Assembly (NCBI GenBank): GCA_025449555.1
Contig: JANWJD010000147.1
Location: 1 to 38,753 of the forward strand
Reading direction: 5' to 3'
DNA length: 38,753 nt
From: Chloroflexota bacterium
GTDB taxonomy: Bacteria > Chloroflexota > UBA5177
Part shown: positions 17,923 through 28,401 of the stretch, in pieces
How the letters are laid out: every line of letters begins with the position of its first letter
Numbering within the stretch: position 1 is the stretch's first letter
The notes under the pieces: generated by a model
What the model was told of the DNA's origin: nothing
Databases searched by the model: none
Seen by the model: only the letters and a program-made list of their open reading frames with translations
Position numbers and translations under genes: made by a program

Positions 17923-18699
17923 CTATCCCGTGAGCAAATCCTGGACCAATTGAATCGAGGTAGCATGGCCGTCGGCGGCGACGTCGATCACAACCGCGTT
18001 GAACATCACGGGGCCACGTCCCATCTCGAGCCGTCGATACATTTGTGTTAGGTATCGCTCGATAATCGCCGTCGGATCGCTGCCGATGATGGAGTCGCGT
18101 GGGCCGACCATTCCGACATCGGTGATGTATGCAGTGCCCTTGGGTAACACGCGTGCATCTGCTGTCGGCACGTGCGTATGGGTGCCGACCAGCGCACTCA
18201 CACGCCCATCCAGATAGAACCCGAGTGCTTGCTTCTCGCCGGTGGCTTCGGCATGGACGTCGACGAAGATCGTCTCCCGTCCCGCCAGTTCTTTCAGCAG
18301 CGCATCCATGCCACGAAAGGGATCGTCCAGCGACTTCATGAAGACACGACCCTGCACGTTCACCACGGTCAAGGTCGCTGAGTTCACCGCCACGTCCGTC
18401 CAGCCGCGCCCAGGCGTCCCAGGGGGCCAGTTGAGGGGACGCACGATCCTTGGTTCCTCGTCCAGGTATTCGATCGCCTCGCGCTGATCCCAGACGTGGT
18501 TGCCGGTGGTCAGAGCGTCGACGCCCAGGTCGAACATTTCGCGGGCTGTGTCGCGCGTGATGCCTGCTCCGCCCGCCATGTTCTCGCCATTGGCCAGCAC
18601 CACGTCGGGTCGATGCTCTTCGCGTAAGCGAGGAAGGAAATGCCGGACCGCTTTGCGGCCCGGCTTTCCGTACACGTCACCTATGAAAAGTATGCGCAC
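17923..18699 (-). CDS. ymdB: TIGR00282/YmdB family metallophosphoesterase
   Basis: MRILFIGDVYGKPGRKAVRHFLPRL, LANGENMAGGAGIT, TGNHVWDQREAIEYLDEE, VGTHTHVPTADARVLPKGTAYITDVGMVGP; GTG start. Confidence 0.95.
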   Translation of the reverse strand: MRILFIGDVYGKPGRKAVRHFLPRLREEHRPDVVLANGENMAGGAGITRDTAREMFDLGVDALTTGNHVWDQREAIEYLDEEPRIVRPLNWPPGTPGRGWTDVAVNSATLTVVNVQGRVFMKSLDDPFRGMDALLKELAGRETIFVDVHAEATGEKQALGFYLDGRVSALVGTHTHVPTADARVLPKGTAYITDVGMVGPRDSIIGSDPTAIIERYLTQMYRRLEMGRGPVMFNAVVIDVAADGHATSIQLVQDLLTG

Positions 18700-20228
18700 T
18701 ATTTGGCGTAGTCGACCACCCGCTTCTCGCGAATGACCATGACCTTGATCTGACCTGGGTACTCCAGAGTCTCTTCGATCTTGCTGACGATCTCGCGGGC
18801 CATGCGCGCCGCGGCGAGATCGTCCACATCCTCCGGCTTGACGACGATTCTCACCTCGCGTCCGGCCTGGACGGCGAAGCTCTTGTCCACCCCTTCGAAC
18901 GAGTTCGCGATGTTCTCGAGCGCTTCGAGCCGCTTCACATAGCTCTCCAGCGTGTCGCGCCTGGCACCCGGTCGAGCACCGGAAATGGCGTCGGCAGCCT
19001 GCACCAGAAACGCTTCCACCGTCTGAGGCTCCTCCTCGAAGTGGTGAGCCGCGATGGCATGTACCACTTTGGGAGGCTGGCCGAGCCGCTTGGCGATATC
19101 CGCCCCGATCAAGGCGTGCGGTCCCTCGACCTCATGTGAGACGCCCTTACCGATGTCGTGGAGCAAACCTCCGCGGCGAGCCACGTTGACATCGGCACCG
19201 AGCTCGGCCGCCATGATGGCGGCCAGATGGGCGGTTTCAACCGAGTGCTTCAGTACATTCTGGCCCATACTAAAGCGGAAATGCAGCCGGCCAACCGCCT
19301 GCAACAGATCTGGATTGAGGCCTGGCACCCCGGCTTCGAACGCTGCACGTTCTCCCTCTTCCTTGATGATCGTCTCGACATCGGCGCGGGCCTTGTCCAC
19401 CATTTCCTCGATGCGAGTCGGGTGAATGCGGCCGTCCTGTATGAGCTTGATCAGCGCCTGCCGGGCGATCTCGCGTCGCACCGGATCGAAACCCGACAGA
19501 ATGACTGCTTCGGGTGTGTCGTCGATAATCAAATCGACCCCCGTCGCCATCTCCAGAGCACGTATGTTTCGACCCTCGCGGCCGATGATGCGGCCCTTCA
19601 TTTCCTCGCCCGGAAGGGGCACGACCGAAACGGACGACTCGGAGACCTGATCTGAGGCCCAACGTTGAATGGTCGTGGTGATGATGCGGCGGGCCCGATC
19701 GTCGGCCTCCTCTTTGGCCTGTGCCTCGATCTGGCGCACCATCTGATTGGCCTGATCTCTGACCTCGACCTCGATGTTGGCCATCAACACGCCGACCGCT
19801 TCATCGCGTGTCATGCCGGAAACGCGCTCCAACTCGTGTCTCTGCTCCTCGATGAGCTCGTCGATTTTCGTTCGATGCTGTTCTATTTCGTCTTCACGCT
19901 GGTTCAGCGTTCGTTCGCGCTTCTCCAGGCGCTCCATACGCTGGTCGAGGTTCTCTTCCTTTTGCTGAATTCGGCGCTCCTGGCGCTGGACTTCCGTGCG
20001 CCGTTCGCGCGCGTCTGCTTCCGCCTCAGAGCGGATGCGATGCGCTTCGTCCTTGGCTTCCAGGACGAGCTCTTTTTGCTGAGCCTGTGCTTCCGCCATC
20101 AGGCGGTCGGCATCAGCCTGTGTAGCCTGTGCTCTGGTCGATGCCTGTCCCCGCGCATACACGTACGCGGCCGCACCACCGATCAGAGCCGCTACCACCG
20201 CCACCAGGACGGTTATCACGGTTCCCAT
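18699..20228 (-). CDS. rny: Ribonuclease Y
   Basis: N-terminal TM helix, coiled coil, KH domain [52 protein letters not shown] domain [13 protein letters not shown] at 20228. Confidence 0.97.
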   Translation of the reverse strand: MGTVITVLVAVVAALIGGAAAYVYARGQASTRAQATQADADRLMAEAQAQQKELVLEAKDEAHRIRSEAEADARERRTEVQRQERRIQQKEENLDQRMERLEKRERTLNQREDEIEQHRTKIDELIEEQRHELERVSGMTRDEAVGVLMANIEVEVRDQANQMVRQIEAQAKEEADDRARRIITTTIQRWASDQVSESSVSVVPLPGEEMKGRIIGREGRNIRALEMATGVDLIIDDTPEAVILSGFDPVRREIARQALIKLIQDGRIHPTRIEEMVDKARADVETIIKEEGERAAFEAGVPGLNPDLLQAVGRLHFRFSMGQNVLKHSVETAHLAAIMAAELGADVNVARRGGLLHDIGKGVSHEVEGPHALIGADIAKRLGQPPKVVHAIAAHHFEEEPQTVEAFLVQAADAISGARPGARRDTLESYVKRLEALENIANSFEGVDKSFAVQAGREVRIVVKPEDVDDLAAARMAREIVSKIEETLEYPGQIKVMVIREKRVVDYAK

Positions 20229-20428
20229 GGTATCGACTCCCTCGTAGCCCACGTCCCTGCCAGATCCGTGGGTCGCCTTTTGGCTGCCTAAATGGTACAC
20301 CATCCGTGGACAGCTTCCCGCCCAGGGCGGGGTGCGTGAGCGACTTAGCGCGGCCCGTGAGTGGAGGTTAGGAGGCTGATTGGTCCCGGCAAAAGCATGA
20401 GCCGATGTTCGAGTGTCGGTAGTGCAAA

Positions 20429-21610
20429 TTACGACTCGCCGGTAGCCAGTTTTGCCTGATTCCAGTATTCGTCAAGCTGGGACGGAGCAAGGTCGCGCAG
20501 CGCCTTTCCGTCGGCCCCGGCACTCGCTTCCACCTGCTTGAATCGGCCCTCGAATTTCCGGTTTGCCAGCCGAAGCGCCTCTTCCGGATCGATACGGAGA
20601 TGGCGCGCCACGCTCACTAATGCGAACAAGATGTCGCCAAACTCTTCGCGCTGCAGCTCCTTTGACCCGCCGGCGCGAATCTCTCTCTGCAGCTCCGCCA
20701 GCTCTTCATCGACCTTGGCCAGGACCTCATCGACTCCAGGCCACTCGAATCCGACTGATGCGGCCCGTTTTTGCATCAGGTTGGATCGGGGCAGCGCCGG
20801 TAGGCCCCTCGGGATCTCCTCCATGACCGAGGCGCGTTTCGGCTTTTCTCGTTGCTTGAACGACTCCCAAGCGTGACGCACATCCTGCGCACTGGAAAGT
20901 TCCAGGTCCCCGAAAACATGGGGATGCCGCCCGATCATCTTCCGCATGATGCCTTCGACCACATCTTCGATCGTGAACTCCCCAGACTCCGCCGCGATCT
21001 GGCTGTGAATGGTCACTTGAAAGAGGAGGTCGCCCAATTCTTCTGCCAGCAGCTCTGGTTCTCCGCTGTCCAGGGCGTCGAGCACCTCATACGCCTCCTC
21101 CAACAGGTGGGGCTTCAAGGAAGCATGCGACTGTTCGCGATCCCATGGGCATCCGCCGGGCGCCCGCAGCGTGCGGGCAAGCTGTATCAAGCCCGCAAAG
21201 GTTCGAACGTTCTGCGTCTCGACCAGCGGCGGCACGAAGAGGGAGGTCGATTCGTCGACGGCCCCGTCCCGATCGATTTCGGAGAGCATCATCCGGTACG
21301 ATCTGGTCTCCCCTGACCCCGATCCCTGGACGACCTGCACTTCATGGTCGTCAGGATAGTACTTGCTAAGCCAACCTTTGACTCCGGATACGACCCGATC
21401 GTTGTGCAGGTTCGGGACGAATAGTGGGGCGGTGGTCACAGGCGCTCGCCAGGGACGGCGCACGGCATCCCCCGGCACCTCACCCAGAGCGTTTTCTCTG
21501 CTCAGGGCGTCAAGTTCGAGCGCATCCAGCACCTCCAACCAGGATGGATTGGTCACGCCCACTGTTTGAAGGGCCGGCTCGATAGATATCGTCGGTCGAT
21601 CGGTCTGCAC
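20429..21610 (-). CDS. mazG: MazG nucleoside triphosphate pyrophosphohydrolase with partial tetrapyrrole-methylase-like N-terminal region
   Basis: Two MazG modules: [32 protein letters not shown]...[17 protein letters not shown] and [42 protein letters not shown] start at 21610. Confidence 0.92.
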   Translation of the reverse strand: MQTDRPTISIEPALQTVGVTNPSWLEVLDALELDALSRENALGEVPGDAVRRPWRAPVTTAPLFVPNLHNDRVVSGVKGWLSKYYPDDHEVQVVQGSGSGETRSYRMMLSEIDRDGAVDESTSLFVPPLVETQNVRTFAGLIQLARTLRAPGGCPWDREQSHASLKPHLLEEAYEVLDALDSGEPELLAEELGDLLFQVTIHSQIAAESGEFTIEDVVEGIMRKMIGRHPHVFGDLELSSAQDVRHAWESFKQREKPKRASVMEEIPRGLPALPRSNLMQKRAASVGFEWPGVDEVLAKVDEELAELQREIRAGGSKELQREEFGDILFALVSVARHLRIDPEEALRLANRKFEGRFKQVEASAGADGKALRDLAPSQLDEYWNQAKLATGES

Positions 21611-21624
21611 GCTGGAACTCCTGT

Positions 21625-22530
21625 TCAGGCAATCAACTCTGAATTGAATTCGGACGGAACGATGACGCGGAGCGCGCGCGGTGCGACCCGGAAATGGGCG
21701 GGAGTGTGGCCGATCAACTCTCCGTCGAGTTGAAGCGGTGCATGTCCATCCCCTCCCACGATCAGTTCGCGCACCCGGATGACTTCGACGTCGCTGAATG
21801 TGGTGGTGCCCCCAATGAGTATGGGCAGCGACTGGCGGGCCATGGCAAGTGGCCCGCGGCCCTTGACGATGCACAGATCGAGCCGGCCGTCCGTCGCCAC
21901 TGCCTCCGGCGTGAACCGGTACCGCCCACCGTACAGTCGGGTGTTCCCGAGCACCAACATGAGTGCTTGTACCCGCCGAATGACGCCGTCGTACCGCAGC
22001 TCCACGTCCACGCCGCGATAGAAAGCGGCGGTGGCGAGCGACACGGCGGCATATGGCAAGATGCCGAATCGGCTCTTGAACCGCTCGACCTTCCGTGACC
22101 TACGGACGACCTCACTGTCGAACCCGATCCCGGCCATCAATAGGAAGTAGCGGTCATTCGCGAGTCCAAGATCCAGAGTTTCCATTCGCCCGGAGACCAA
22201 CGATACGGCGGCTTCCCGGGGAGTCAACGGCAAACCAATCTCCCGCGCCCACACGTTGACCGTACCGTACGGTAGGAAGCCGAGCGCGGTTGGCGACCCG
22301 GCCAGCGCCTGCACCGCCTCGTTAATCGTGCCGTCGCCACCCGCCACGATCACGATGTCCCGGTTCGCGTCCACGGCTTCTCGCGCAATGCGGGTCGCGT
22401 CTCCCGGCCCCCGACTGCGCTGGACATCGACCTCCCAGCCATGTCGCTCCAGAACCAGCAGCGCTTCGCGCAAATGATCTCGCGATGCCATCTTTCCCGC
22501 GGTCGGATTCGATATCACGGTGGCTTTCAA
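21625..22530 (-). CDS. Diacylglycerol kinase/lipid kinase family (YegS/DgkB-like)
   Basis: ATVISNPTAGK, IVIVAGGDGTINEAVQALAGSPTALGFLPYGTVNVWARE; TTG start in a 3-4 nt overlap with the murE stop. Confidence 0.92.
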   Translation of the reverse strand: MKATVISNPTAGKMASRDHLREALLVLERHGWEVDVQRSRGPGDATRIAREAVDANRDIVIVAGGDGTINEAVQALAGSPTALGFLPYGTVNVWAREIGLPLTPREAAVSLVSGRMETLDLGLANDRYFLLMAGIGFDSEVVRRSRKVERFKSRFGILPYAAVSLATAAFYRGVDVELRYDGVIRRVQALMLVLGNTRLYGGRYRFTPEAVATDGRLDLCIVKGRGPLAMARQSLPILIGGTTTFSDVEVIRVRELIVGGDGHAPLQLDGELIGHTPAHFRVAPRALRVIVPSEFNSELIA

Positions 22531-24005
22531 TGGCGCTCCTCGAGCACGGCCCGAGCCGTCGCCGTGTCGCTCCATGGCTGCTTCTGCCCGTGGGAAACGA
22601 TGCTCGTTTCGTGACCCTTTCCCAGGATCACGACCGTGTCTCCAGGACTTGCCGCCTCGATCGCCAGTCGAATCGCCTCGCCCCGGTCACGTTCTCGTAT
22701 AAAGCGCGTGCCTTCCTCGGACGCGGGAACGCCGGCCGCGACCTCAGACATGATCGTGTCAAGGTCCTCACCGAACGGATCTTCATTCGTGATGATAAAG
22801 AAGTCCGCATACTCTCGGGCAATCTGGGCGAGTACGGGTCGCTTCTGGCGATCGCGGTTCCCGGTGGCGCCAAACACGGCGATGAGCCGACCCGCGCCGG
22901 TTTGACGCAGGGTCGAGAGAACGGAACGAAAAGCATTGGGAGTGTGGCCGTAGTCGACGATGACGTCGAACGGCTGGTTGCACTCGACACGCTGCATCCT
23001 GCCCGGAGGGGGCAGCGCGCTTGCCAGACCGGCTGCCACCTCCGCGAGCGAGATACCCGCTGTTAGCGCCATGCCCGCCGCCGCCAGCGCATTGGACACG
23101 TTGAAAATCCCCGGTAGCGGCAGGTGTACCGGGACACCTCGACCCTCCCAGGCAAGGTCGAATCGAAAGCCACCGTCCAGAGGCGCCACGCCGCAGGCCA
23201 TGACATCCGCGCCGGTCTCCTTGCTATACGAGATGACTCGGCTCCCCGCCAGGGCGGAGAACTGTCCGAAGCAGGCGTCATCCTTGTTCAAGATGGCCGG
23301 TGCCTTGGGGTCGACCTCTGTGAAAAGCCGCGACTTGGCCTCCACGTAAGCCCCCCAGGACCCGTGGAATTCGACATGATCGCCCGTGATGTTGGTCAGA
23401 GCAGAGGCCCGAAAGCGACACGCCCGCAGCCGTTGCAGCACCAGCGCATGACTCGAAGCCTCGAGTGACACATGTGTCACGCCCGCCTCAATCATCGAGT
23501 GCAGGGTTCGCTGCAAATCGAGCGATTCCGGTGTCGTCATGCGATCCGGGTTCAGTACGCGCTGGGAACCAATCTTGGTCTCGATGGTTCCGAGTAAGCC
23601 GGTCAGATGACCGACGGCAGTCAGGATGGCATCGAGCAGGTACGAGGTGGTGGTCTTGCCGTCGGTTCCCGTGACTGCAAACACTTCGATTTGCCGGGAG
23701 GGGTGTCCGAAAAAAGTGTCGGCCAGATCGGCCAGAGCGGTGCGTGCATCCTGAACCCGGATCGAAGTCACGTCGGAAGCCTCGACCTCGCGCTCAGCAA
23801 CCACGGCCACCGCGCCGCGCGAAATTGCGGCGTCGATAAACCTGAAGCCTCCACTTTCGGGGACGTCCCCAACCGTGGGCACCGCGACGAACAACGAGCC
23901 AGGGCGAACGGTGCGGGAATCGTATGAAATATCCGCGATCTCGAGTCCCGTATCTCCCACCGCACGGGCGGCCGGTAGGGCTCGGAGTAACGTGTTGAGT
24001 TGCAT
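22527..24005 (-). CDS. murE: UDP-N-acetylmuramyl-tripeptide synthetase MurE
   Basis: ISYDSRTVRPGSLFVA, AVTGTDGKTTTSYLL, TTPESLDLQRTLHSMIEAGVTHVSLEASSHAL, IVDYGHTPNAF; specificity loop reads NEDPFGED. Confidence 0.95.
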   Translation of the reverse strand: MQLNTLLRALPAARAVGDTGLEIADISYDSRTVRPGSLFVAVPTVGDVPESGGFRFIDAAISRGAVAVVAEREVEASDVTSIRVQDARTALADLADTFFGHPSRQIEVFAVTGTDGKTTTSYLLDAILTAVGHLTGLLGTIETKIGSQRVLNPDRMTTPESLDLQRTLHSMIEAGVTHVSLEASSHALVLQRLRACRFRASALTNITGDHVEFHGSWGAYVEAKSRLFTEVDPKAPAILNKDDACFGQFSALAGSRVISYSKETGADVMACGVAPLDGGFRFDLAWEGRGVPVHLPLPGIFNVSNALAAAGMALTAGISLAEVAAGLASALPPPGRMQRVECNQPFDVIVDYGHTPNAFRSVLSTLRQTGAGRLIAVFGATGNRDRQKRPVLAQIAREYADFFIITNEDPFGEDLDTIMSEVAAGVPASEEGTRFIRERDRGEAIRLAIEAASPGDTVVILGKGHETSIVSHGQKQPWSDTATARAVLEERH

Positions 24006-24033
24006 TAGCGGAGGAATCGATCCTGCGGGGCCG

Positions 24034-25065
24034 TCACACGGCGAATCGCGACACTCGCTTGAAGAGCGGTCGCGCGACGCGCTCGAGCGCCAGGTGTTGG
24101 AGGGGAGATCGCACCAGGTCGAAGGCCCCCACATAGCGCACGATTTCGCCCCCGTAGCCGCGTTTGTGGCGATACACTCCCCATAGATCCTCGTTCTCTT
24201 CCAGGGTGTCGGGGATCCCCCACAGATCGTACACGGTGGCTCCCTGCTGCCTGGCCCAGCGCATGCCCTCCCATTGCACCAGATACGGCGCCATCAGGTT
24301 GCGCTTGATGTCGCTCGATGCGCCGTACATATATTGCGCCTTCGATCCGAACGCAAACACGATGATACCAGCCAGCAGGTCGCCTTCGTGACGGGCTAGC
24401 AGCAGGTTGACCGTTCCGGCCGGCCCGAGCGAGGTCATCACTTGCCGATAGTAGTCAAGGCTGTGAATGGTGAAGCCGTCACGTTGTGACGTCGCCGCGT
24501 ACATCGCATACCAGGCATCGATGCCCTCGAGCCCATCCGTCGAAACGGTGACTCCTTTTTTGGCTGCCAGACGGATGTTGTACCTGGTTTTCTGCTTCTG
24601 GCGCGCCAGCATCTTATCTTCCGACGCGATCAGATCTACCCAGATGGATGAGCGCATCTGGACTGGAGGCGCCGGCTCAAGCCCGGCTCGACGTAATCGC
24701 GACGAGAGCGAACTGGGCTCAATAACGTCCGGTTCGATCTTGAGCGACACGACCTTGCAATCCGTGGCCAGGTCGCGCAAAGCCTCCAGCGTGGCCGCCA
24801 GCAAGTCTGGATCGTCGTAGTCGAGCACGGGGCCGCGGGGCACGTACGCAAGCGTACCGAATCCATATGGCAAGGAACGCAGCAAGACTTGCGCTGCCGC
24901 TCGAATGTGACCCTTTTGCATCAGTGCAAGTCGAACGGACTTCCACCCTGTTCTTTCCTTCAATTCACCCCATTCCCACGATTGAAGGATATGGCCGTTG
25001 GGTGATGAGGATACGAACGTGTTCCAGGTTTGTCGATTACCTGCGTCGAATGCGACCGTTTCCAT
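24034..25065 (-). CDS. FemAB/FemX-like peptidoglycan bridge aminoacyltransferase
   Basis: GHILQSWEWGELKERTGWKSVRL, KQKTRYNIRLAAKKGVTVS, MYGASSDIKRNLMAPYLVQWEGMRWARQQGATVYDLWGI. Confidence 0.9.
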   Translation of the reverse strand: METVAFDAGNRQTWNTFVSSSPNGHILQSWEWGELKERTGWKSVRLALMQKGHIRAAAQVLLRSLPYGFGTLAYVPRGPVLDYDDPDLLAATLEALRDLATDCKVVSLKIEPDVIEPSSLSSRLRRAGLEPAPPVQMRSSIWVDLIASEDKMLARQKQKTRYNIRLAAKKGVTVSTDGLEGIDAWYAMYAATSQRDGFTIHSLDYYRQVMTSLGPAGTVNLLLARHEGDLLAGIIVFAFGSKAQYMYGASSDIKRNLMAPYLVQWEGMRWARQQGATVYDLWGIPDTLEENEDLWGVYRHKRGYGGEIVRYVGAFDLVRSPLQHLALERVARPLFKRVSRFAV

Positions 25066-25201
25066 AACTTCCGTGCAGAGAGTGCAGTGGATGGACCGAC
25101 AATCGCGCATACGAGCATGGTTGCGTACAAGTCGAATGTCCCGTCAGTATAGCGCGGACACCATGATACAATCGCTGTAAAGCCACCTATGGAGGGACAC
25201 C

Positions 25202-25570
25202 ATCAACATCAAGGTCCTTGGCGGCGCAATAGGCGGTCTGATCCTCGTAGCGGCCTTGATTGTCCTCTGCTTCATAGATGGCCAGGCGGTGGTCGATGTA
25301 TTCGTCCTCCTCGCACTGCTGGTGTCGCTCTCCGCGTTTGCACTGCTTGGCTACGCCGCGCTTCAGATAGTCGGCCTGGTCAAAGAGGTGCGTGGTGAAG
25401 TGAAGACCCTCATCGGCACGGCACAGGAGACCCTGACCGAGGTCCAGGGAACCGCCCGCTTTGTGAATGAATCGGTTGTAAGCCCGGTCGCACAGGCAGC
25501 CGGATTCGTCAGTGCGACCCGGGCCACCCTGAAGTCGTTTTCCGAACCGTTGTACAAGCGCCGAGGCTGA
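25202..25570 (+). CDS. Small membrane protein with amphipathic C-terminal region
   Basis: Frame open from 25181: INIKVLGGAIGGLILVAALIVLCFIDGQAVVDVFVLLALLVSLSAFALLGYAALQIVGLVKEVRGEV... Only ATC (25202) is correctly spaced from GGAGGG; first TTG in frame is 25256. Confidence 0.65.
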   Translation: MNIKVLGGAIGGLILVAALIVLCFIDGQAVVDVFVLLALLVSLSAFALLGYAALQIVGLVKEVRGEVKTLIGTAQETLTEVQGTARFVNESVVSPVAQAAGFVSATRATLKSFSEPLYKRRG

Positions 25571-25572
25571 CT

Positions 25573-26001
25573 GTGTCGGTCGTGCATCATCTCGCACAGG
25601 CAGCTGCCGTCATCTTGTTGATCGAGCTCCTGGTCGTGCTCATCATATTTCTGGCCCTTGCCGGTGGGCTGGCATTTGGTCTGCATTGGGTGCGGGGCAA
25701 GACGGATTGGGCATTCGACAAAGCCAATGGCTATCTCGCACTCGTTCCGAAGTACACGCAAACCGGCACGGACCTGATAGCGAAGCCCATTATTCTGGGC
25801 GGCGGCGGTGTGGCTCGCGTGGTCGCGACTGGAGAGGCAATTCGGCGACAGGTTCGGCGGAATCAGACGTCGCGTCCGCCCGTTGAACCGCCGACAGGCA
25901 CGTCGCGTCCTCTTGACCCGGAAACCACCATGGCGGTGCCTGCCGTTTCCGACCCGACCGTCGTCCTGCCACGAGTTCCGGAACCAACCCGCCCGTCCTG
26001 A
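25573..26001 (+). CDS. Single-TM membrane protein with proline-rich tail
   Basis: VILLIELLVVLIIFLALAGGLAFGLHW...; GTG start 2 nt after preceding ORF. Confidence 0.65.
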   Translation: MSVVHHLAQAAAVILLIELLVVLIIFLALAGGLAFGLHWVRGKTDWAFDKANGYLALVPKYTQTGTDLIAKPIILGGGGVARVVATGEAIRRQVRRNQTSRPPVEPPTGTSRPLDPETTMAVPAVSDPTVVLPRVPEPTRPS

Positions 26002-26060
26002 TGCTCACTCGCGAAGTCCCACGTCGCACCGCGAAGTCTCCCGGCACTGAGTTCCGGTAG

Positions 26061-26091
26061 GGCGGGCCCGCGCGAAGCGCAGTGGCCCGCC
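26061..26091. terminator. Strong hairpin between convergent genes
   Basis: GGCGGGCC-C-GCGC-GAA-GCGC-AGT-GGCCCGCC; no T tract. Confidence 0.45.
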
Positions 26092-26181
26092 GCCCGGCCG
26101 CACTTCGAGGCCCCGACACCCGGATTGAGGCACCGGCGACGCCCGTGGCATTGCTCGACGGTCACGGGGTGCGTACCTTCT

Positions 26182-26994
26182 CTACCCCTGGATCTGAGCG
26201 ACTTCAGGTCTGCGGTCCACCGCATGAGCCTCCAGGTACGTGCGCACTGTGGTGAAGCCCAGTCGCTCATAACAACGCAGCGCGGACGCATTGTCGGCAC
26301 GTACGTTTAGCACCACGTCCTCGACTCCCAACTCGAGCAGCGTAGTCGTAACCGCCCCCGTTGTTGCCTGGGCCAGCCCCCGCCCTCGGCGATCCGGCCG
26401 GGTAAACACGCCTCCAACCGCGCCGATTCGATGCTGACTCGACCAGGCATGCGTGCCGGCCACTGCTACCAGAGACTCACCTTCATAGACGCCGAAGTAC
26501 ACTCCGTGGGCGAGCGTCGCGTCATCGAAAAAGGCACTGTTACGCTCGGTTCCATACAGTTCCTCCATCGCCGGTCGGTCCCGCGCCGATAGTCGCACGA
26601 GGTGTTCGCTCGATGCAGGTGGTGAAAACCCGGCAGCAGCTACCGCCATTCGATACATGGACCACGATTGAGTCAATCGGTACCGTCGCTCGACCGCTTG
26701 CACATGCTCTTCCCCCATCAACAAGAGCGGTCGGAAGGGAAGATGCCGGCTGGTCGAAAGTATTGCGGCTATGCCTTCCTCGTCCCCGAACGGCAGCACG
26801 CCGGTGAATGCAGGCGTCGCGTACACCAGCACGGTAGCCTGGATTCGCTCGTCACGCTGCGCGGCCAGATACCTTGCGTCACGCCGATATGCCGGATCGA
26901 GGTCACACAAGCCGTACGCCGTCCAGAGCCTCTGGTCTCCCAGGAAGGCTGCAATCGCCGAATCCTCCTGCAGCTCTCGGACCGTCAGAGTCAC
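26182..26994 (-). CDS. GNAT family N-acetyltransferase
   Basis: IGAVGGVFTRPDRRGRGLAQATTGAVTTTLLELGVEDVVLNVRADNASALRCYERLGFTTVRTY. Confidence 0.9.
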   Translation of the reverse strand: MTLTVRELQEDSAIAAFLGDQRLWTAYGLCDLDPAYRRDARYLAAQRDERIQATVLVYATPAFTGVLPFGDEEGIAAILSTSRHLPFRPLLLMGEEHVQAVERRYRLTQSWSMYRMAVAAAGFSPPASSEHLVRLSARDRPAMEELYGTERNSAFFDDATLAHGVYFGVYEGESLVAVAGTHAWSSQHRIGAVGGVFTRPDRRGRGLAQATTGAVTTTLLELGVEDVVLNVRADNASALRCYERLGFTTVRTYLEAHAVDRRPEVAQIQG

Positions 26995-28202
26995 GGTGAA
27001 TCGCTCAGGACGACTCGCGAGGCTGCCAGCCGAGCGTACTGGGGCAGCGCGTGAGGGCCAAGCAACGGCATGGCATACTCGCGAAAGGCCTCCGTGGTGG
27101 CGGGCCTATCCGAGGCGAGAAACGCTTCCGGCAGCAGTCGCTGTCGATTTGCCACCTCCGCGAGCGGGGCTGTGTCGGTACGGGATCGATATGGCCGATC
27201 CGATTCCCGCACCAGCGTGATCATCCGGTCGGTCTCCCCGGTCACGGCGCACCGCACGGCCGCTCGTCCCACCTCTTCCGCTTCGGCCAGGTCCACCGGT
27301 GACGTGCAGAGCGATGACATGCGCTGCAGACTCCCCGGCTTGTCATACCGAGAACGCAAGCCCAGTTCCGCCTGCACCAGCCGACACATGGCGCTCGCGG
27401 TACCACGCAAGAGCGGGTGTCCGAAGTCGTCGACCTCTCCGCTCAACTCCGGATCGGCAAAGGGGTGACCTCGCTCGTCCCTGAGCGTCTCGGTGACGAC
27501 TGCGACCACGTGTCCGAGTTCCCGATGTACTCCCTCGACGTCCTGTAAGAATTGCCGGCGTGACAGAGGTCGCTCCGGCATGTATATCAGGTGGGGAGCA
27601 TCCTCGTCGCTCAGTTTTCCCAGGCCGGCCGACGCCGCTACCCAACCGGCGTCTCGCCCCATGACCTCGATGATCTTCACCGGGTACATGGTCGGCATGG
27701 ATTCGGTGTCTTTAGCGGAGTCCATAGTGGCAATCGCGACGTAGCGCGCGATGCTGCCGTAACCGGGACAATGGTCCGTGAGAGGAAGATCGTTGTCGAT
27801 CGTCTTCGGGATGGCGATCGCCGCCAACTCGTAGCCCCGCAGTTGCGCCAAGCAGGCGAGACGATGCACCGTATCCGCGGAGTCGTTTCCACCGATGTAC
27901 AGGAAGTACCGCACGTCGTGCGCTCGACAAAACTCCAGCAACCGATCCGCCCCCTCATCACCGAGCTTGTAACGGGAAGATCCCAGAGCCGCACCGGGCG
28001 TCCGTCGCACGATTTCCAGTTGGGCTGAGGAGATGTCGGACAAGTCGAGGTACTCTCCGGCCAACGCGCCCTCCGCACCGCGACTCATGCCCCAGATCGT
28101 CTCGACCGCGTGGGCTCGCGCCTCGTGAATCACGCCCGCCAGGCTCGCGTTTATGACGCTCGTTGCGCCACCCGCTTGACCCACGAGAAGTTTGCCACTC
28201 AT
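26991..28202 (-). CDS. 6-phosphofructokinase, probably PPi-dependent type
   Basis: LYIGGNDSADTVHRL, IAIPKTIDNDLPLTDHCPGYGSIARY, EVMGRDAGWVAASAGL. Confidence 0.9.
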   Translation of the reverse strand: MSGKLLVGQAGGATSVINASLAGVIHEARAHAVETIWGMSRGAEGALAGEYLDLSDISSAQLEIVRRTPGAALGSSRYKLGDEGADRLLEFCRAHDVRYFLYIGGNDSADTVHRLACLAQLRGYELAAIAIPKTIDNDLPLTDHCPGYGSIARYVAIATMDSAKDTESMPTMYPVKIIEVMGRDAGWVAASAGLGKLSDEDAPHLIYMPERPLSRRQFLQDVEGVHRELGHVVAVVTETLRDERGHPFADPELSGEVDDFGHPLLRGTASAMCRLVQAELGLRSRYDKPGSLQRMSSLCTSPVDLAEAEEVGRAAVRCAVTGETDRMITLVRESDRPYRSRTDTAPLAEVANRQRLLPEAFLASDRPATTEAFREYAMPLLGPHALPQYARLAASRVVLSDSP

Positions 28203-28401
28203 TGCCCTGCACCTGCCTGATCATGCGCGTGCCGAGCGCGTGTGCCTGACTCTGTCAGAACTTTGTAGTTCAGGACATCCCTCCTCGCTCCATCTGGGCA
28301 CGGATTCCATCGTACGACAGGTCCCGGCACAGCCTAAAGAGCAGTCACGTAGCGCGATGCGTCCCGTCGCTAGAATACGGGAGGAAGAAAGGCGGAGCCC
28401 A

